DNA from: Phycisphaerae bacterium
GTDB lineage: Bacteria; Planctomycetota; Phycisphaerae; Sedimentisphaerales; Anaerobacaceae
Reading direction: 5' to 3'
Length of the DNA stretch: 64,000 nt
Assembly (NCBI GenBank): GCA_012744475.1
Contig: JAAYBV010000051.1
Span: 62,001 to 126,000 of the forward strand
Under the pieces are notes generated by a model. The model was not told where the DNA came from and searched no databases. It saw nothing but the letters and a program-made list of their open reading frames with translations. Both the position numbers and the translations under genes were made by a program. This document shows positions 1 to 9,705 of the stretch, in pieces. Each line of letters begins with the position of its first letter. Position 1 is the first letter of the stretch.

Positions 1-555
1 CCACCCCATTTCACTCCATTGAATAAGACGATTATACCTCGTTTAACACCCCCTTGCAAGACAAAAAACCACGATTTTCACATTTTCCTGCACGCACGCC
101 GGTATTTCGACATCGCGATAAGTCCCGATGCGACAATGTGTTGCGATCCTCGCTCGCAAGAGAGTCGATTCGGCGTGCATCCGTCGGGCCGGCCGGATGC
201 CGAACCGGTGTTGAATACGCCAGAACACCGCTGTCAGACGCCCGCCGATGGTCCGATCCGGGATTTCCCCGATGGGACCGCCCACCGAGCCGGCCGATCC
301 GACGCAAGCGACGCATCCGCCCGGCCCCCCCCCCCCGATTATAGCATTACTGTATCCAATATAACTGCAAAAGGATTCGTCGCGCCGGTCGCCCCGGCCC
401 GCACGGTGCGAGCCGGGCCGGGCTTGGCAAAATGCGCCCCATTTTTCGGTTGACGACTTGTCGGGCACGCGAGGAATCCATAAACTAACATGCTCAGTGA
501 ATGCCTTGTTCTGAACGAAGATGAAGATTTCTCCTTTCATCCGCAACTGCTGCAG

Positions 556-1281
556 ATGACGAAACTCGCAGAGAGAATTGAGCGTGTCAAAGAGACGATC
601 GCCTCGGCGTGCGCGCGGTCGCGCCGGGAGGTGGAGGACGTCCGACTGGTGATTGTGACCAAATCCGCCGGCATCGAGGAAATCGAAGAAGTCGTCCGGC
701 TTGGCTTCAATCACCTGGGGGAGAACCGCGTGCTCCAACTGAAGAAGGTAGCGGGCCAGGTGGCCGAATTCCTTCAGCAACACGCCGATGACAGCACGAT
801 GCCGAAGACCGTCCACTGGCACATGATCGGACACCTCCAGCGCAACAAAGTCCGGCAGGTGCTGCCCACAGCCTCCCTGATCCACTCGGTGGACACGCTG
901 CGCCTGGCCGAAGAGATCAATGGCGCTGCCAACAAGCTCGGCTTGCGTCCGCGGGTGCTGCTCCAGGTCAACACGTCCAATGAGCCGCAGAAGTACGGCG
1001 TGCCCGTCGGGGCCGCCACGCACCTGGCCGAGCAGATCGAGACCCTGCCCAACCTCCAGCTCATCGGCCTGATGACCATGGCCCCGCTGACCCGCGACCA
1101 GGACGTCATCCGAACCTGCTTTGCCCGGGCCCATGAGCTGTTCTGCGAGATGCGCGGAGAGAAGATCGTCGGCCCGCAGTTCACCGAGCTGAGCATGGGC
1201 ATGAGTTCCGACTACGAGATCGCCGTCGAAGAGGGCGCGACCATCCTGCGCATCGGCTCGGCGATCTTCGCCGGCTCGTAG
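556..1281 (+). CDS. YggS/PROSC family pyridoxal phosphate homeostasis protein
   Basis: VTKSAGIEEIEEVVRLGFNHLGENRVLQLKKV, HMIGHLQRNKVRQVLP, VNTSNEPQKYGV, LSMGMSSDYEIAVEEGATILRIGSAIF are YggS hallmarks; start chosen by family N-terminus (ORF opens at 490). Confidence 0.9.
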   Translation: MTKLAERIERVKETIASACARSRREVEDVRLVIVTKSAGIEEIEEVVRLGFNHLGENRVLQLKKVAGQVAEFLQQHADDSTMPKTVHWHMIGHLQRNKVRQVLPTASLIHSVDTLRLAEEINGAANKLGLRPRVLLQVNTSNEPQKYGVPVGAATHLAEQIETLPNLQLIGLMTMAPLTRDQDVIRTCFARAHELFCEMRGEKIVGPQFTELSMGMSSDYEIAVEEGATILRIGSAIFAGS

Positions 1282-1460
1282 CGTGCCCGTGAGGGCATAC
1301 AGGGGGGTGACGCCTTACGGCGTCGCTACAACCGGCCGCCTTCCCCGGAATCAAAAAAAGCGAGAAAATCCCCAAAGTCGCCCTCGCTTCGAGACGACAC
1401 TACGGTAGCGAACACAACCCGCACGGACGGGGTGTTGCGCTTTTCGCTGCATGACAGAAG

Positions 1461-2747
1461 GTGACCACTATGGGCAAAACACAAGCAGGAAGCGTTGTCG
1501 AAGCACCCATCAGCTTCACCGACGTCATTTTTCTGTCCGATAAACCTCAGCTCCCCCTCGAAGTCAGGCGGTTATTTCGGCAGAAGAAGCTGTCCTTTCG
1601 CCTGCTGCCTATGGAAGGCTACCGCCAGGTCCACCTTCGTCCCGATCTCGTCGGCACGGTGATCATCGACGCCGAGGGCATCGATGCCTCGCAGGACCAG
1701 CGACTGGGCCGAATCATGGAGACCCTCGAACGGGACAACCTCGGCATCATCCTGCTGACCCAGCGCATTAAACGAGCGGTCCGCAGCTTCTCGCTGATGC
1801 CATCCGACAGCAGCTTTTCCATGACCGGCAAATTCGCGTCCATCTCGCTCGACGCCCTGTGGGCGCGGATCAGCGTCAACCTCGCGGACCGCAAGAAGCA
1901 GGAATCGGGAATCGCGGTCAAACCGGCGCCGAGTCTCAGCGCCGCCCAGCGGTTCGCGACGAACACATCCGACGACGCCTCGAGCGAAACGGAGCCTCAT
2001 ACAGACAACCTCACCGAGCAGTTGCGGCTGGCCGGAATGGTCCAGCGCGATTTCCTGCCGGCCCATCTGCCCAACAGCGACGCGGCACAGTGGGCGGTCA
2101 CGTTCATCCCCGCCGAGTGGGTTTCCGGCGACATCTACGACGTGGCGCGAATCGATGAGCAGCACATCGGCTTCTACATCGCCGATGCGGTCGGGCACTC
2201 GATGCCCGCCGCCCTGCTGACAATCTTCATCAAGCAGGCGATGGTGTTGCGCGAGACCATCGACATGAGCTATCGCATCTTCTCGCCGACGGAGGTCATC
2301 ACCAACCTCAATCTTAAGATGCTCGGCCAGAAGCTGTCCGGCTATCAGTTCGCAACGTGCTGCTACGGCCTGCTCAACGTCAAGACGCGACAACTGAGCT
2401 TCGCGCGGGCGGGCCATCCCTATCCGGTCCTGTTCCGCAAAGGCCACGAGCCGCAGCAGTTGGAAACACGCGGCGCTCTGCTCGGCGTATTCGACAACGC
2501 CGAGTTCACGCAGAGTTCCGTCCAGCTCCAGTCCGGAGACCGCCTGCTGCTCTACTCCGACGGCGCCGAAGCCCTGGTCGGCCAGCTCATCGACAACGCC
2601 GGCTTCCAGTTCACCGAAGAGCTGCTTGCGCTGCGCGACGCCCCAATCCGCCAGATCGTCGACGCGCTGACGGAACTGCAAAGCCAGCGCCGGATCACGC
2701 CGGAAGAGGTCGACGACTTCACTCTCGTCGGCCTCCAAATCCCCTGA
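1461..2747 (+). CDS. PP2C/SpoIIE-type protein serine phosphatase with N-terminal receiver-like domain
   Basis: AGMVQRDFLPAHLP, VSGDIYDV, GFYIADAVGHSMPAALLT, FARAGHPYPVLF, LLLYSDGAEAL are SpoIIE/RsbU motifs; N-terminal ~130 aa has response-regulator-like alternation. Confidence 0.85.
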   Translation: MTTMGKTQAGSVVEAPISFTDVIFLSDKPQLPLEVRRLFRQKKLSFRLLPMEGYRQVHLRPDLVGTVIIDAEGIDASQDQRLGRIMETLERDNLGIILLTQRIKRAVRSFSLMPSDSSFSMTGKFASISLDALWARISVNLADRKKQESGIAVKPAPSLSAAQRFATNTSDDASSETEPHTDNLTEQLRLAGMVQRDFLPAHLPNSDAAQWAVTFIPAEWVSGDIYDVARIDEQHIGFYIADAVGHSMPAALLTIFIKQAMVLRETIDMSYRIFSPTEVITNLNLKMLGQKLSGYQFATCCYGLLNVKTRQLSFARAGHPYPVLFRKGHEPQQLETRGALLGVFDNAEFTQSSVQLQSGDRLLLYSDGAEALVGQLIDNAGFQFTEELLALRDAPIRQIVDALTELQSQRRITPEEVDDFTLVGLQIP

Positions 2748-3061
2748 CTGCAGGGGCGAATCATCATTCGCCTGTACCTGACCGAGCCAGCCGACGAAAA
2801 ACGCAGGGGCAAACCTCCTTCGCCTCCGCCGGCACACCGTGTCCCGCTGACGACTCACGGGAGGTAACGCCTCCCGGCGTCACTGCAAACGCCCCACTGT
2901 GAAACACGTCGGGCCCCACGGTAGAATCGCCCACCCGTTTCTGGTACAATATCACCGTGGCCTGCGCCGGGCAGCAGAAACTCCTTGTGCTTCCGTGGCT
3001 GCGGGCTGCCATTGCGCTGAGCCGCTGTTCACACCAGGCTCCCGAGACAGGAGGTGAGAAA

Positions 3062-5254
3062 ATGCAGGCTGAGTGCCGATTCCGAGCGTGTGCAGTACCC
3101 ATCGTCCTTTCCCTGATCCTCGTTTCAGCCGCCACAGCGACGGAGGCCGCAGAGCGGCAGGCCTACGAGCCGGCGGCGGAGATCGTGCTGCCGCCTAGCG
3201 ATGTCAACGTCCCCAGGGCAGTCGAAGAGAAGGACGGCTACGCCTACCTGCTGACGCGGGAAGGGACCCTGTACACGTACGACATCTCGGATCTGCCCCT
3301 GCGGACGTCGTTTGCCACCTACGATACGCCGGTGCGCAAGCAGACTGCATACAACGGGAACGGCGTCTTGAGATGTGGAGACTATCTCTACGCATTCGGC
3401 GGTAGTGGAATTCAGACCATAGACGTGCGTAACCCGAGCATGCCCGCACTGCTCGGATCCAGCAGCGAGCTGAACATCTACAACCTGGTCCGGCATGAGG
3501 ATTACCTGATTGCGGCTGGAGCGGAGAGACTGGTTGTCTACTCGATTGCCGAACCGTCGAATCCCGCGCTGCTTTCTGACTTCAATCTGGGCCAGGAAGT
3601 GTTGGTGTGGTCGGTCGCCGCGTACGGCCGCACGTTGTACGTCTGCCACTGGTGGTCGGATTGGCAGGACACCTGTGTGAACACGCTTAGCGTAATCGAC
3701 TTCTCCGATCCCGCGCATCTCGCGGTGCTCAAGGCCATCCGTCGCGATGATCAGGCGTATCACCTCAGAGTCATCGGGGATCGACTGCTGGAGTGCACGA
3801 GCAATCAAGTTGGACTATGGGACTTGACCGCGCCGGCGGACCCTGTCCTGCTGACTTCGCAACAGGGCGGCGGCCGGGTAGCCATTCTGGACGGCCCCAA
3901 CATCGTCACGAACGGCACCGTGTTTCGACCCGATGCGAACGATCTGCACGTCGTCGCGACCTTCGCCGCCGGGGGCAGCCAGCAGGATGGGTTTCCCCAC
4001 GGCAGTGGCGTCAGTGAGTCGTTCGTGTTCCTGGCCCAGACCCAGAGAATCCTCGTCCTGAACGCGATGCGGCCTGTGCTGACCGCCAACCATGCGAGCG
4101 GCAGCCGGGGCAGCTTCTTCTCGATTACAGGTGCCGACTTCGCGCCCTGCAGCACAGCGACCATCACGGTCAACGGTTCCACACTCGGCGAGGTTGCCAC
4201 GGATTCCGCCGGCAGGCTGCTCTTCCTGCTCCAAACCGAACAGGCCGACGAGGGCAGCTACGTCGTGACGGCCATCGCCGACCGCAGCGCATCGGCAGGC
4301 TTCACCATTGCGTCGGGCGAACCGGCACATGCACAGGAGGACGACGGCCCGGTATTTGAAGTTCCGCCACAAATCGCGTACGGCAAATACAGCGGAGGCA
4401 ACGGCATGGCCGCCGACCCGTACCAAATCGCCACGCCCGCCGATCTGATCGCCCTCGGCGAGACACCCGAAGACTACGACAAGCACTTTGTCCTCACCGC
4501 CGACATCGACCTCGACCCCAACCTCCCCGGAGGCAGGGTCTTCGACAAGAGCGTCATTGCACCGGACGCTGACGACGCCAATGGCGGGCACGATGGCATT
4601 CCATTCAGCGGCGTCTTCGATGGCGATGGTCATGCGATCTTGCATCTGACCGTTACGGGTGGCAGTTCCTTGGGCCTGTTCGGGCGCGTAGCCGGCCACT
4701 GGGCGGAGGTCAGAAACCTGGGGATGGCAGATGTCTACATCACTGGATCAAGTGATTTTGTCGGCGGCCTTGCGGGGCACAACGATGGGCGCATCGCTGC
4801 GAGCTACAGCAGCGGGTCCGTCAGCGGCACGTTCAGTGTCGGTGGTCTCGTGGGCCGGAACTCTGGCAGCATCGCCAACTGCTACAGCGCCGGTTCGGTC
4901 ACCGGCGATTGGGGTGTCGGCGGCCTCGTGGGCCAGAACGCATACAGTATCGCCACAAGCTACAGCAGCGTCACGGTCAGCGGCACGGAATGTGTCGGCG
5001 GTCTGGCGGGTTACCAGCGGTCGAGCAGAATCCTGTCGAGCTTCTGGGACACGCAGATCTCAGGTCAAGCCAGCAGTGCCGGAGGTGTGGGCAAGACGAC
5101 CGCCGAGATGCAGACGGCCAGCACGTTCAGCGACGCGGGCTGGGACTTCGTGGGCGAAACAGAAAACGGGACTGACGACATCTGGTGTATTCTCGAAGGC
5201 CAGGACTATCCCCGGCTGTGGTGGGAAGCCACAGAATTGACCATTGATGATTGA
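3062..5254 (+). CDS. secreted protein with LVIVD-like beta-propeller repeats and C-terminal GLUG repeats
   Basis: Signal peptide MQAECRFRACAVPIVLSLILVSAATATEA; repeated GGLVGRNSGSIANCYSAGSVTG type GLUG units; preceded by aggaggtgag. Confidence 0.75.
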   Translation: MQAECRFRACAVPIVLSLILVSAATATEAAERQAYEPAAEIVLPPSDVNVPRAVEEKDGYAYLLTREGTLYTYDISDLPLRTSFATYDTPVRKQTAYNGNGVLRCGDYLYAFGGSGIQTIDVRNPSMPALLGSSSELNIYNLVRHEDYLIAAGAERLVVYSIAEPSNPALLSDFNLGQEVLVWSVAAYGRTLYVCHWWSDWQDTCVNTLSVIDFSDPAHLAVLKAIRRDDQAYHLRVIGDRLLECTSNQVGLWDLTAPADPVLLTSQQGGGRVAILDGPNIVTNGTVFRPDANDLHVVATFAAGGSQQDGFPHGSGVSESFVFLAQTQRILVLNAMRPVLTANHASGSRGSFFSITGADFAPCSTATITVNGSTLGEVATDSAGRLLFLLQTEQADEGSYVVTAIADRSASAGFTIASGEPAHAQEDDGPVFEVPPQIAYGKYSGGNGMAADPYQIATPADLIALGETPEDYDKHFVLTADIDLDPNLPGGRVFDKSVIAPDADDANGGHDGIPFSGVFDGDGHAILHLTVTGGSSLGLFGRVAGHWAEVRNLGMADVYITGSSDFVGGLAGHNDGRIAASYSSGSVSGTFSVGGLVGRNSGSIANCYSAGSVTGDWGVGGLVGQNAYSIATSYSSVTVSGTECVGGLAGYQRSSRILSSFWDTQISGQASSAGGVGKTTAEMQTASTFSDAGWDFVGETENGTDDIWCILEGQDYPRLWWEATELTIDD

Positions 5255-5316
5255 AGTCGCAGACGCCGTCCTGAGGTGCGCCGAAGGATAGACGCTGCTG
5301 ATGGAGGATATGGGCC

Positions 5317-6315
5317 ATGAGACCGCTGCTGCTGTCGATGCTTGCGTGTGCCGTTCTGTGCCTTGTTGGTGTCCATCCGGCCAGGGGTGTGGACGGTGAC
5401 TTCAAGGAGGCCATGCGTGTCCGCCGTCTTCTGCACGCTGAGGAACTGTCTCTGGGCGCGATGCCGCGTGCGCGGCTCCAGGATCCGCCCGTCGCGGAGA
5501 CGGTCCTGCTGCCGGTCAGCCGGGGGTTTAGCCAGCGGAGCACGGGTCTGTGCTGGGCCTACGCGACGCTCAGCGCGCTGGAGACGATTCACCTGGTCCG
5601 CCATCCGGACGAGCCGGACGTGGAGCTTTCCCGCCGGGCCATGCAATACTACACGATGGAGGACCGCTACCGCCGCTCCATCAAGCAGGTGAACACGTAC
5701 ATCCGCGAAGGTGGGATTGTGCTCGACGCGCTCCGGCTGATTCAGTCCAACGGCATCGTGTCCTTCGACGACTACGCCGACGTCGCCGACGCCTACGGAT
5801 ATGCCAACATCTCGGGCATGATCGCCGGCGCACCGACCTTCACCGACAAGATCATCGCCTTGTACGAAGGACTGGACATCGTCTATGCAGCGCCGCCCAC
5901 GCAGACCCATGTTCCCGTCCTGGCCGCCGCCGAACCGAACGCCGCCTTCACGCCCGCCGACGTCGGCGAACTCGCGCGGTTCGTGCTGGGACGCGATGTG
6001 TGGCAGAGCTACACACCTTCATCGGCGAAAACCGGCTTCCACGCGCACCCCGACCCGGATGCCCGGTGGGAGAATGTGTCGTGGCACATGCCGCACGGCG
6101 AATTCCCCGGCCGGATCAGGCAGGCTCTGATGGCGGGGTTCCCCGTCGTGATCTCCATCCGCAATCACGCGCTGCTGGTCTACGGCGCGGACTACGACGC
6201 CGACGGTTCGCCGATCACCTACTACATCAAAGACAGCTACCCGTCCTATTACTACATCACGGACGCAGAGTATCTCCACGCGAACTTCTGGGAGATGACA
6301 ACGGTCAAGCTGTAG
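5317..6315 (+). CDS. secreted C1 (papain)-like cysteine peptidase
   Basis: Signal peptide; FSQRSTGLCWAYATLSALE catalytic-Cys block; HALLVYGADYDADGSPITYYIKDSY His block. Confidence 0.7.
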   Translation: MRPLLLSMLACAVLCLVGVHPARGVDGDFKEAMRVRRLLHAEELSLGAMPRARLQDPPVAETVLLPVSRGFSQRSTGLCWAYATLSALETIHLVRHPDEPDVELSRRAMQYYTMEDRYRRSIKQVNTYIREGGIVLDALRLIQSNGIVSFDDYADVADAYGYANISGMIAGAPTFTDKIIALYEGLDIVYAAPPTQTHVPVLAAAEPNAAFTPADVGELARFVLGRDVWQSYTPSSAKTGFHAHPDPDARWENVSWHMPHGEFPGRIRQALMAGFPVVISIRNHALLVYGADYDADGSPITYYIKDSYPSYYYITDAEYLHANFWEMTTVKL

Positions 6316-6335
6316 CATCCCCCCAATGCCGGTCC

Positions 6336-6962
6336 TCACGCTTCGTCGGGGGCGATGTCGGCAAAGCACGCGGGGGCGTGTTCGGCCAGGATGCTCAGCA
6401 TCGCCCGGCAGGCGTCGCGAATCTCCCATTGGGCCTTGGCGCTGGTGCGCAGCCTGAAGATGTGACGCCACTCGCGGAAATTCGCCGAGACAACGATCTC
6501 GCTGGTGCAGGCGTTGGGCAGCACGAATCGCGCATCCTCCTTGCGCAGGCCGCGATCGCGCCACTTGCGGTACATCTGCTGGATCGTCTTCATGTCCTTG
6601 TGGAAATCGTCGGCAAACTCGGGCGGCATGCTCTCGGGCATGACGTAGGCGAACTCCTCCTCGTTCACGTAGCGCTGCGACTGCTGCGAGACCGCCATGA
6701 GCCGATGCCGGACGAGCTGGTGCGTCATCGCGCGCGAGCAGTTGCGAATGCGAAACGTCGCGTAGGCATGTTCCAGAGGCGATTCGTGGCCCATCTTGAT
6801 GAGCCGCTGGATGAACCCCTCATGCGAATCGTCCTCGATGCGATCGAAGCTCAGATAGCACGTCCGGCCCGCCTGCTCGATGACCCGCTGCGGATCGGGC
6901 GTGATGGCAACCAGCTCCACCTCCAGGCGGCCCGCCGCCGGTGGGCAAATCTGTCGATCCAT
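6336..6962 (-). CDS. thyX: FAD-dependent thymidylate synthase ThyX
   Basis: HESPLEHAYATFRI, SRAMTHQLVRHRLMAVSQQSQRYV ThyX signature; ATG at 6962 with upstream gggag. Confidence 0.92.
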   Translation of the reverse strand: MDRQICPPAAGRLEVELVAITPDPQRVIEQAGRTCYLSFDRIEDDSHEGFIQRLIKMGHESPLEHAYATFRIRNCSRAMTHQLVRHRLMAVSQQSQRYVNEEEFAYVMPESMPPEFADDFHKDMKTIQQMYRKWRDRGLRKEDARFVLPNACTSEIVVSANFREWRHIFRLRTSAKAQWEIRDACRAMLSILAEHAPACFADIAPDEA

Positions 6963-7010
6963 GTTCACTCCCTGTCCTGATTTCGGATTGGTGACTTGTA
7001 GCGATGCATC

Positions 7011-7055
7011 AATCCGCAATCCGCGATCCGCAATCCGCAATCGCAAATCCCAATC
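7011..7055. repeat. imperfect heptamer tandem repeat (AATCCGC)n
   Basis: aatccgc aatccgc gatccgc aatccgc aatcgc aaatccc aatcc between metH/F-like and thyX. Confidence 0.8.
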
Positions 7056-7061
7056 CTGACT

Positions 7062-8915
7062 TCATCCGGCCTTGCCCAGGACCGCCAGCGCGGTCTGCAC
7101 GTTGCCGAACGGCGCGCTGACGGCGAAGCCGGCCACCCGGCCGCGAATCTTCGCCAGCAGCTCGCGCGCGATCTGGACACCCAGCGCCACGCCCTGCTCC
7201 TTGGTGGTCGCCGCGCTCATCCGATCGAGCAGCGCCTTGGGCACAACCACGCCGGGCACTTCGTTGGCCATGAACTCGGCATTCTTGAAACTCGTGAACG
7301 GCCAGATGCCCGCCACAACGGGAATCCGGAATCCGTCGGTCGCGTCGAGAAACCGAAACAGCGAGTCCGCGTCGAACACCGGCTGCGTGATCGCGTACTC
7401 GGCGCCTGCCTCCACCTTGCGCCGGAACCGCTCGACCTCCCGATCCCAGTCGGCGGCCACGGGATTGGCGCCCACGCCGATCGTCAGCGTCGTCGGCGGG
7501 TCGATGCGATTGCCTCCAATGTCCAGACCCTGGTTGAGGTTCCGCACGACGTTGGTCAGGGCAACGGAATCCATGTCGAAGACCGCGGTGGCGTTGGGAT
7601 AATCACCCAGCTTGGGCGGGTCCCCCGTGATGATCAACAGGTTCCGCAGCCCGATCGCCGAGGCCCCGAGGATGTCCGACTGCATCCCGATCAGGTTTCG
7701 GTCGCGGCAGCAGAAGTGCAGGATCGTCTCCATGCCGGCCTCCTGCTGAATCCTCACGGCGGTCACCATGGGCGAAAGACGCGAGCTGGCGCGGGGGCCA
7801 TCGGGTATGTTGATCGCGTCGACACCGGCCGCGACACACTGCCTGGCCTTCTCGATGATCTTCGTCATGTCCACGCCGCGAGGCGGGGTCACTTCAACGG
7901 TCGCGACTTCCTCTCCCGCGGCCAGCTTGGCGCCGAATCGCGACTTCTCTTTGAGCGGAGTTGCCTGCGCCGGCGCCGCCTCTGTCACCCGATCCGGACC
8001 GACCGCCACGGACACCATGGTTCGACCGACGGCCCTGTCGACCGAGCGAACCGCCCGCGCGATCTCCCGGATGTGGTCGGGCGTCGTGCCGCAACAGCCA
8101 CCGATGATGCGTGCCCCCTTCTCATAGAACCGCTTGGCGTACTCCGCCATGTATTCCGGCGTACACATGTAGAGCTGGCGGCCCTCGACCGAGCGAGGCA
8201 TCCCGGCGTTCGGCTGCACGGAGATGGGCTTGTGCGTGATCGTTCGAACCAGTTCGAGACTGCTGAGCATCCCCGACGGCCCGACCGCGCAGTTCAACCC
8301 GACCGCTGTGGCCGCCTCGTGCTGCGCGATCCGACCCAGCGCCTGATCGACCCGTTCCCCGTACACGGTCTCGTTGCGGTCGTTGACGGTCATCTGGGCC
8401 ACGACGGCAACATCCGCCAGCGTCCCGACCGCCTCCAGAGCGACCAGCAGCTCATCGGTGTTGGAGAAGGTCTCGAGAATCAGGAAATCCACGCCGGCTT
8501 CGACAAGGGCCGAAGCCTGCTGGCGAAAGACCTGCCCGGCCTGCTCGCGAGTGATCGGGCCGTACCCAGTCAGCTCGCACCCAAGCGGGCCTATGGCCCC
8601 GGCCACGAGAACTCCCTGGCCCGCCGCGGCTCTGGCCACCCGGACCCCGGCGAGATTGATCCTCTCCACCTCGTCGGCCAGCCCGTACTGCGAGAGCTTC
8701 ACCCGGTTGGCGCCGAAGGTGTTGGTCTCGACAAAGTCTGCTCCCGCCTCCACATAGCCGGCATGGACCTGCTGAACGATCCGCGGCTCCGCCACGTTCA
8801 ACTCGTCGAAGCAGCGATTGAGGAAGACCCCATGCTGATAGAGCATGGTCCCCATGGCCCCATCGCCCAGCAATACCCCCTGCGATACTCGCTCGCCAAG
8901 AGCCCTACGATCCAC
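7062..8915 (-). CDS. bifunctional homocysteine S-methyltransferase / methylenetetrahydrofolate reductase (YitJ-like)
   Basis: N-term LLGDGAMGTMLYQHG, RIIGGCCGTTPDHIREIA (Zn Cys pair); C-term MetF-like VTPPRGVDMTKI, LLIITGDPPKLGDYPNA, AEYAITQPVFD. Confidence 0.92.
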   Translation of the reverse strand: MDRRALGERVSQGVLLGDGAMGTMLYQHGVFLNRCFDELNVAEPRIVQQVHAGYVEAGADFVETNTFGANRVKLSQYGLADEVERINLAGVRVARAAAGQGVLVAGAIGPLGCELTGYGPITREQAGQVFRQQASALVEAGVDFLILETFSNTDELLVALEAVGTLADVAVVAQMTVNDRNETVYGERVDQALGRIAQHEAATAVGLNCAVGPSGMLSSLELVRTITHKPISVQPNAGMPRSVEGRQLYMCTPEYMAEYAKRFYEKGARIIGGCCGTTPDHIREIARAVRSVDRAVGRTMVSVAVGPDRVTEAAPAQATPLKEKSRFGAKLAAGEEVATVEVTPPRGVDMTKIIEKARQCVAAGVDAINIPDGPRASSRLSPMVTAVRIQQEAGMETILHFCCRDRNLIGMQSDILGASAIGLRNLLIITGDPPKLGDYPNATAVFDMDSVALTNVVRNLNQGLDIGGNRIDPPTTLTIGVGANPVAADWDREVERFRRKVEAGAEYAITQPVFDADSLFRFLDATDGFRIPVVAGIWPFTSFKNAEFMANEVPGVVVPKALLDRMSAATTKEQGVALGVQIARELLAKIRGRVAGFAVSAPFGNVQTALAVLGKAG

Positions 8916-9370
8916 TTCTTCCGTGCCCCATCGCTTTCCGTTTCCACCGCGCCGGCCGATGCCACATCATGCCCGCAGCCAGGTCTGCGCAAGCCTTCGC
9001 CAACGTCCTATAGATCGCCGGCCACGGCGCCAGACGCTAGTCGCCCATATGCTCCACGACCGCCGAAGCTCTCCCCCAAACGGTTTGCGGTCATCCATGC
9101 CGCAATATCGGGCAAAATAACGGCAGGATTCTGCCAACGCAAGCCTTTTTGCGCCGCTGTCCGCCCGGGGCCGGCACCCCGCAGTATAATGCCCAATCCA
9201 TGCCTCCGGACCCCTCCGCACGACTGTGAGAACCGCTTTTATGGGACACCGGCTCAGCCCGACCCTCTGTTGCCCTCAGACGCATGCGTTGAGCCACGCC
9301 CGCACCACCCCGCTTGATACATACCCAGCCGCCACGCACATGCATTACCCATATTAACTCCATATATCCA

Positions 9371-9400
9371 TTGACTTTAACTTGCACAAAATGGTATAAT
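9371..9400 (+). promoter_or_regulatory. predicted sigma70-type promoter TTGACT-18 bp-TATAAT
   Basis: ttgact 9371-9376, tataat 9395-9400 in a locally AT-rich stretch ~300 nt upstream of the DUF11 gene. Confidence 0.7.
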
Positions 9401-9705
9401 ACGGCAATAATTCGCGATCCGTACTCGATGTTCAGTGGGGCTTCTATCTTATACTATAGTTGGAAGAGTTCCGTGTCAGCAGCAGGTGACGCCTCTTGTC
9501 GCCACCGGTCAAGGCCGCAAAGCGATGGCCGAGGGTCATCTACTGCACGGGGGAAGGGGTAGTGGCCCATCCGGCGTCAGGCCGGCAACGTCGGCCATTT
9601 CGCAGGATCCACCTCCTCTACCGACCGCGGGCTTTCCACCGAGATTCTAATCCGGGCGGCTCCGGTTGCTACCGGCAAGCTTGAGGGTTTGAAAGGAGCG
9701 GTGTG

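Noticed and set aside
325-342. Poly-C tract as a phase-variation switch
   Set aside because: No credible ORF or promoter is arranged so that tract length would control it.
4770-5030. DNA-level repeats in this region as a mobile or CRISPR-like array
   Set aside because: They encode in-frame GLUG protein repeats of the 3062-5254 gene.
8916-9340. SAM/SAH/cobalamin riboswitch upstream of the homocysteine methyltransferase gene on the minus strand
   Set aside because: Read for the conserved cores of these classes; none found.
9485-9570. Possible GEMM (c-di-GMP-I) riboswitch in the DUF11 leader because of cgcaaagc and paired stems
   Set aside because: The GGCAAACC / GACGCAAAGCC / tetraloop-receptor consensus order is not met; kept only as an unclassified structured leader.
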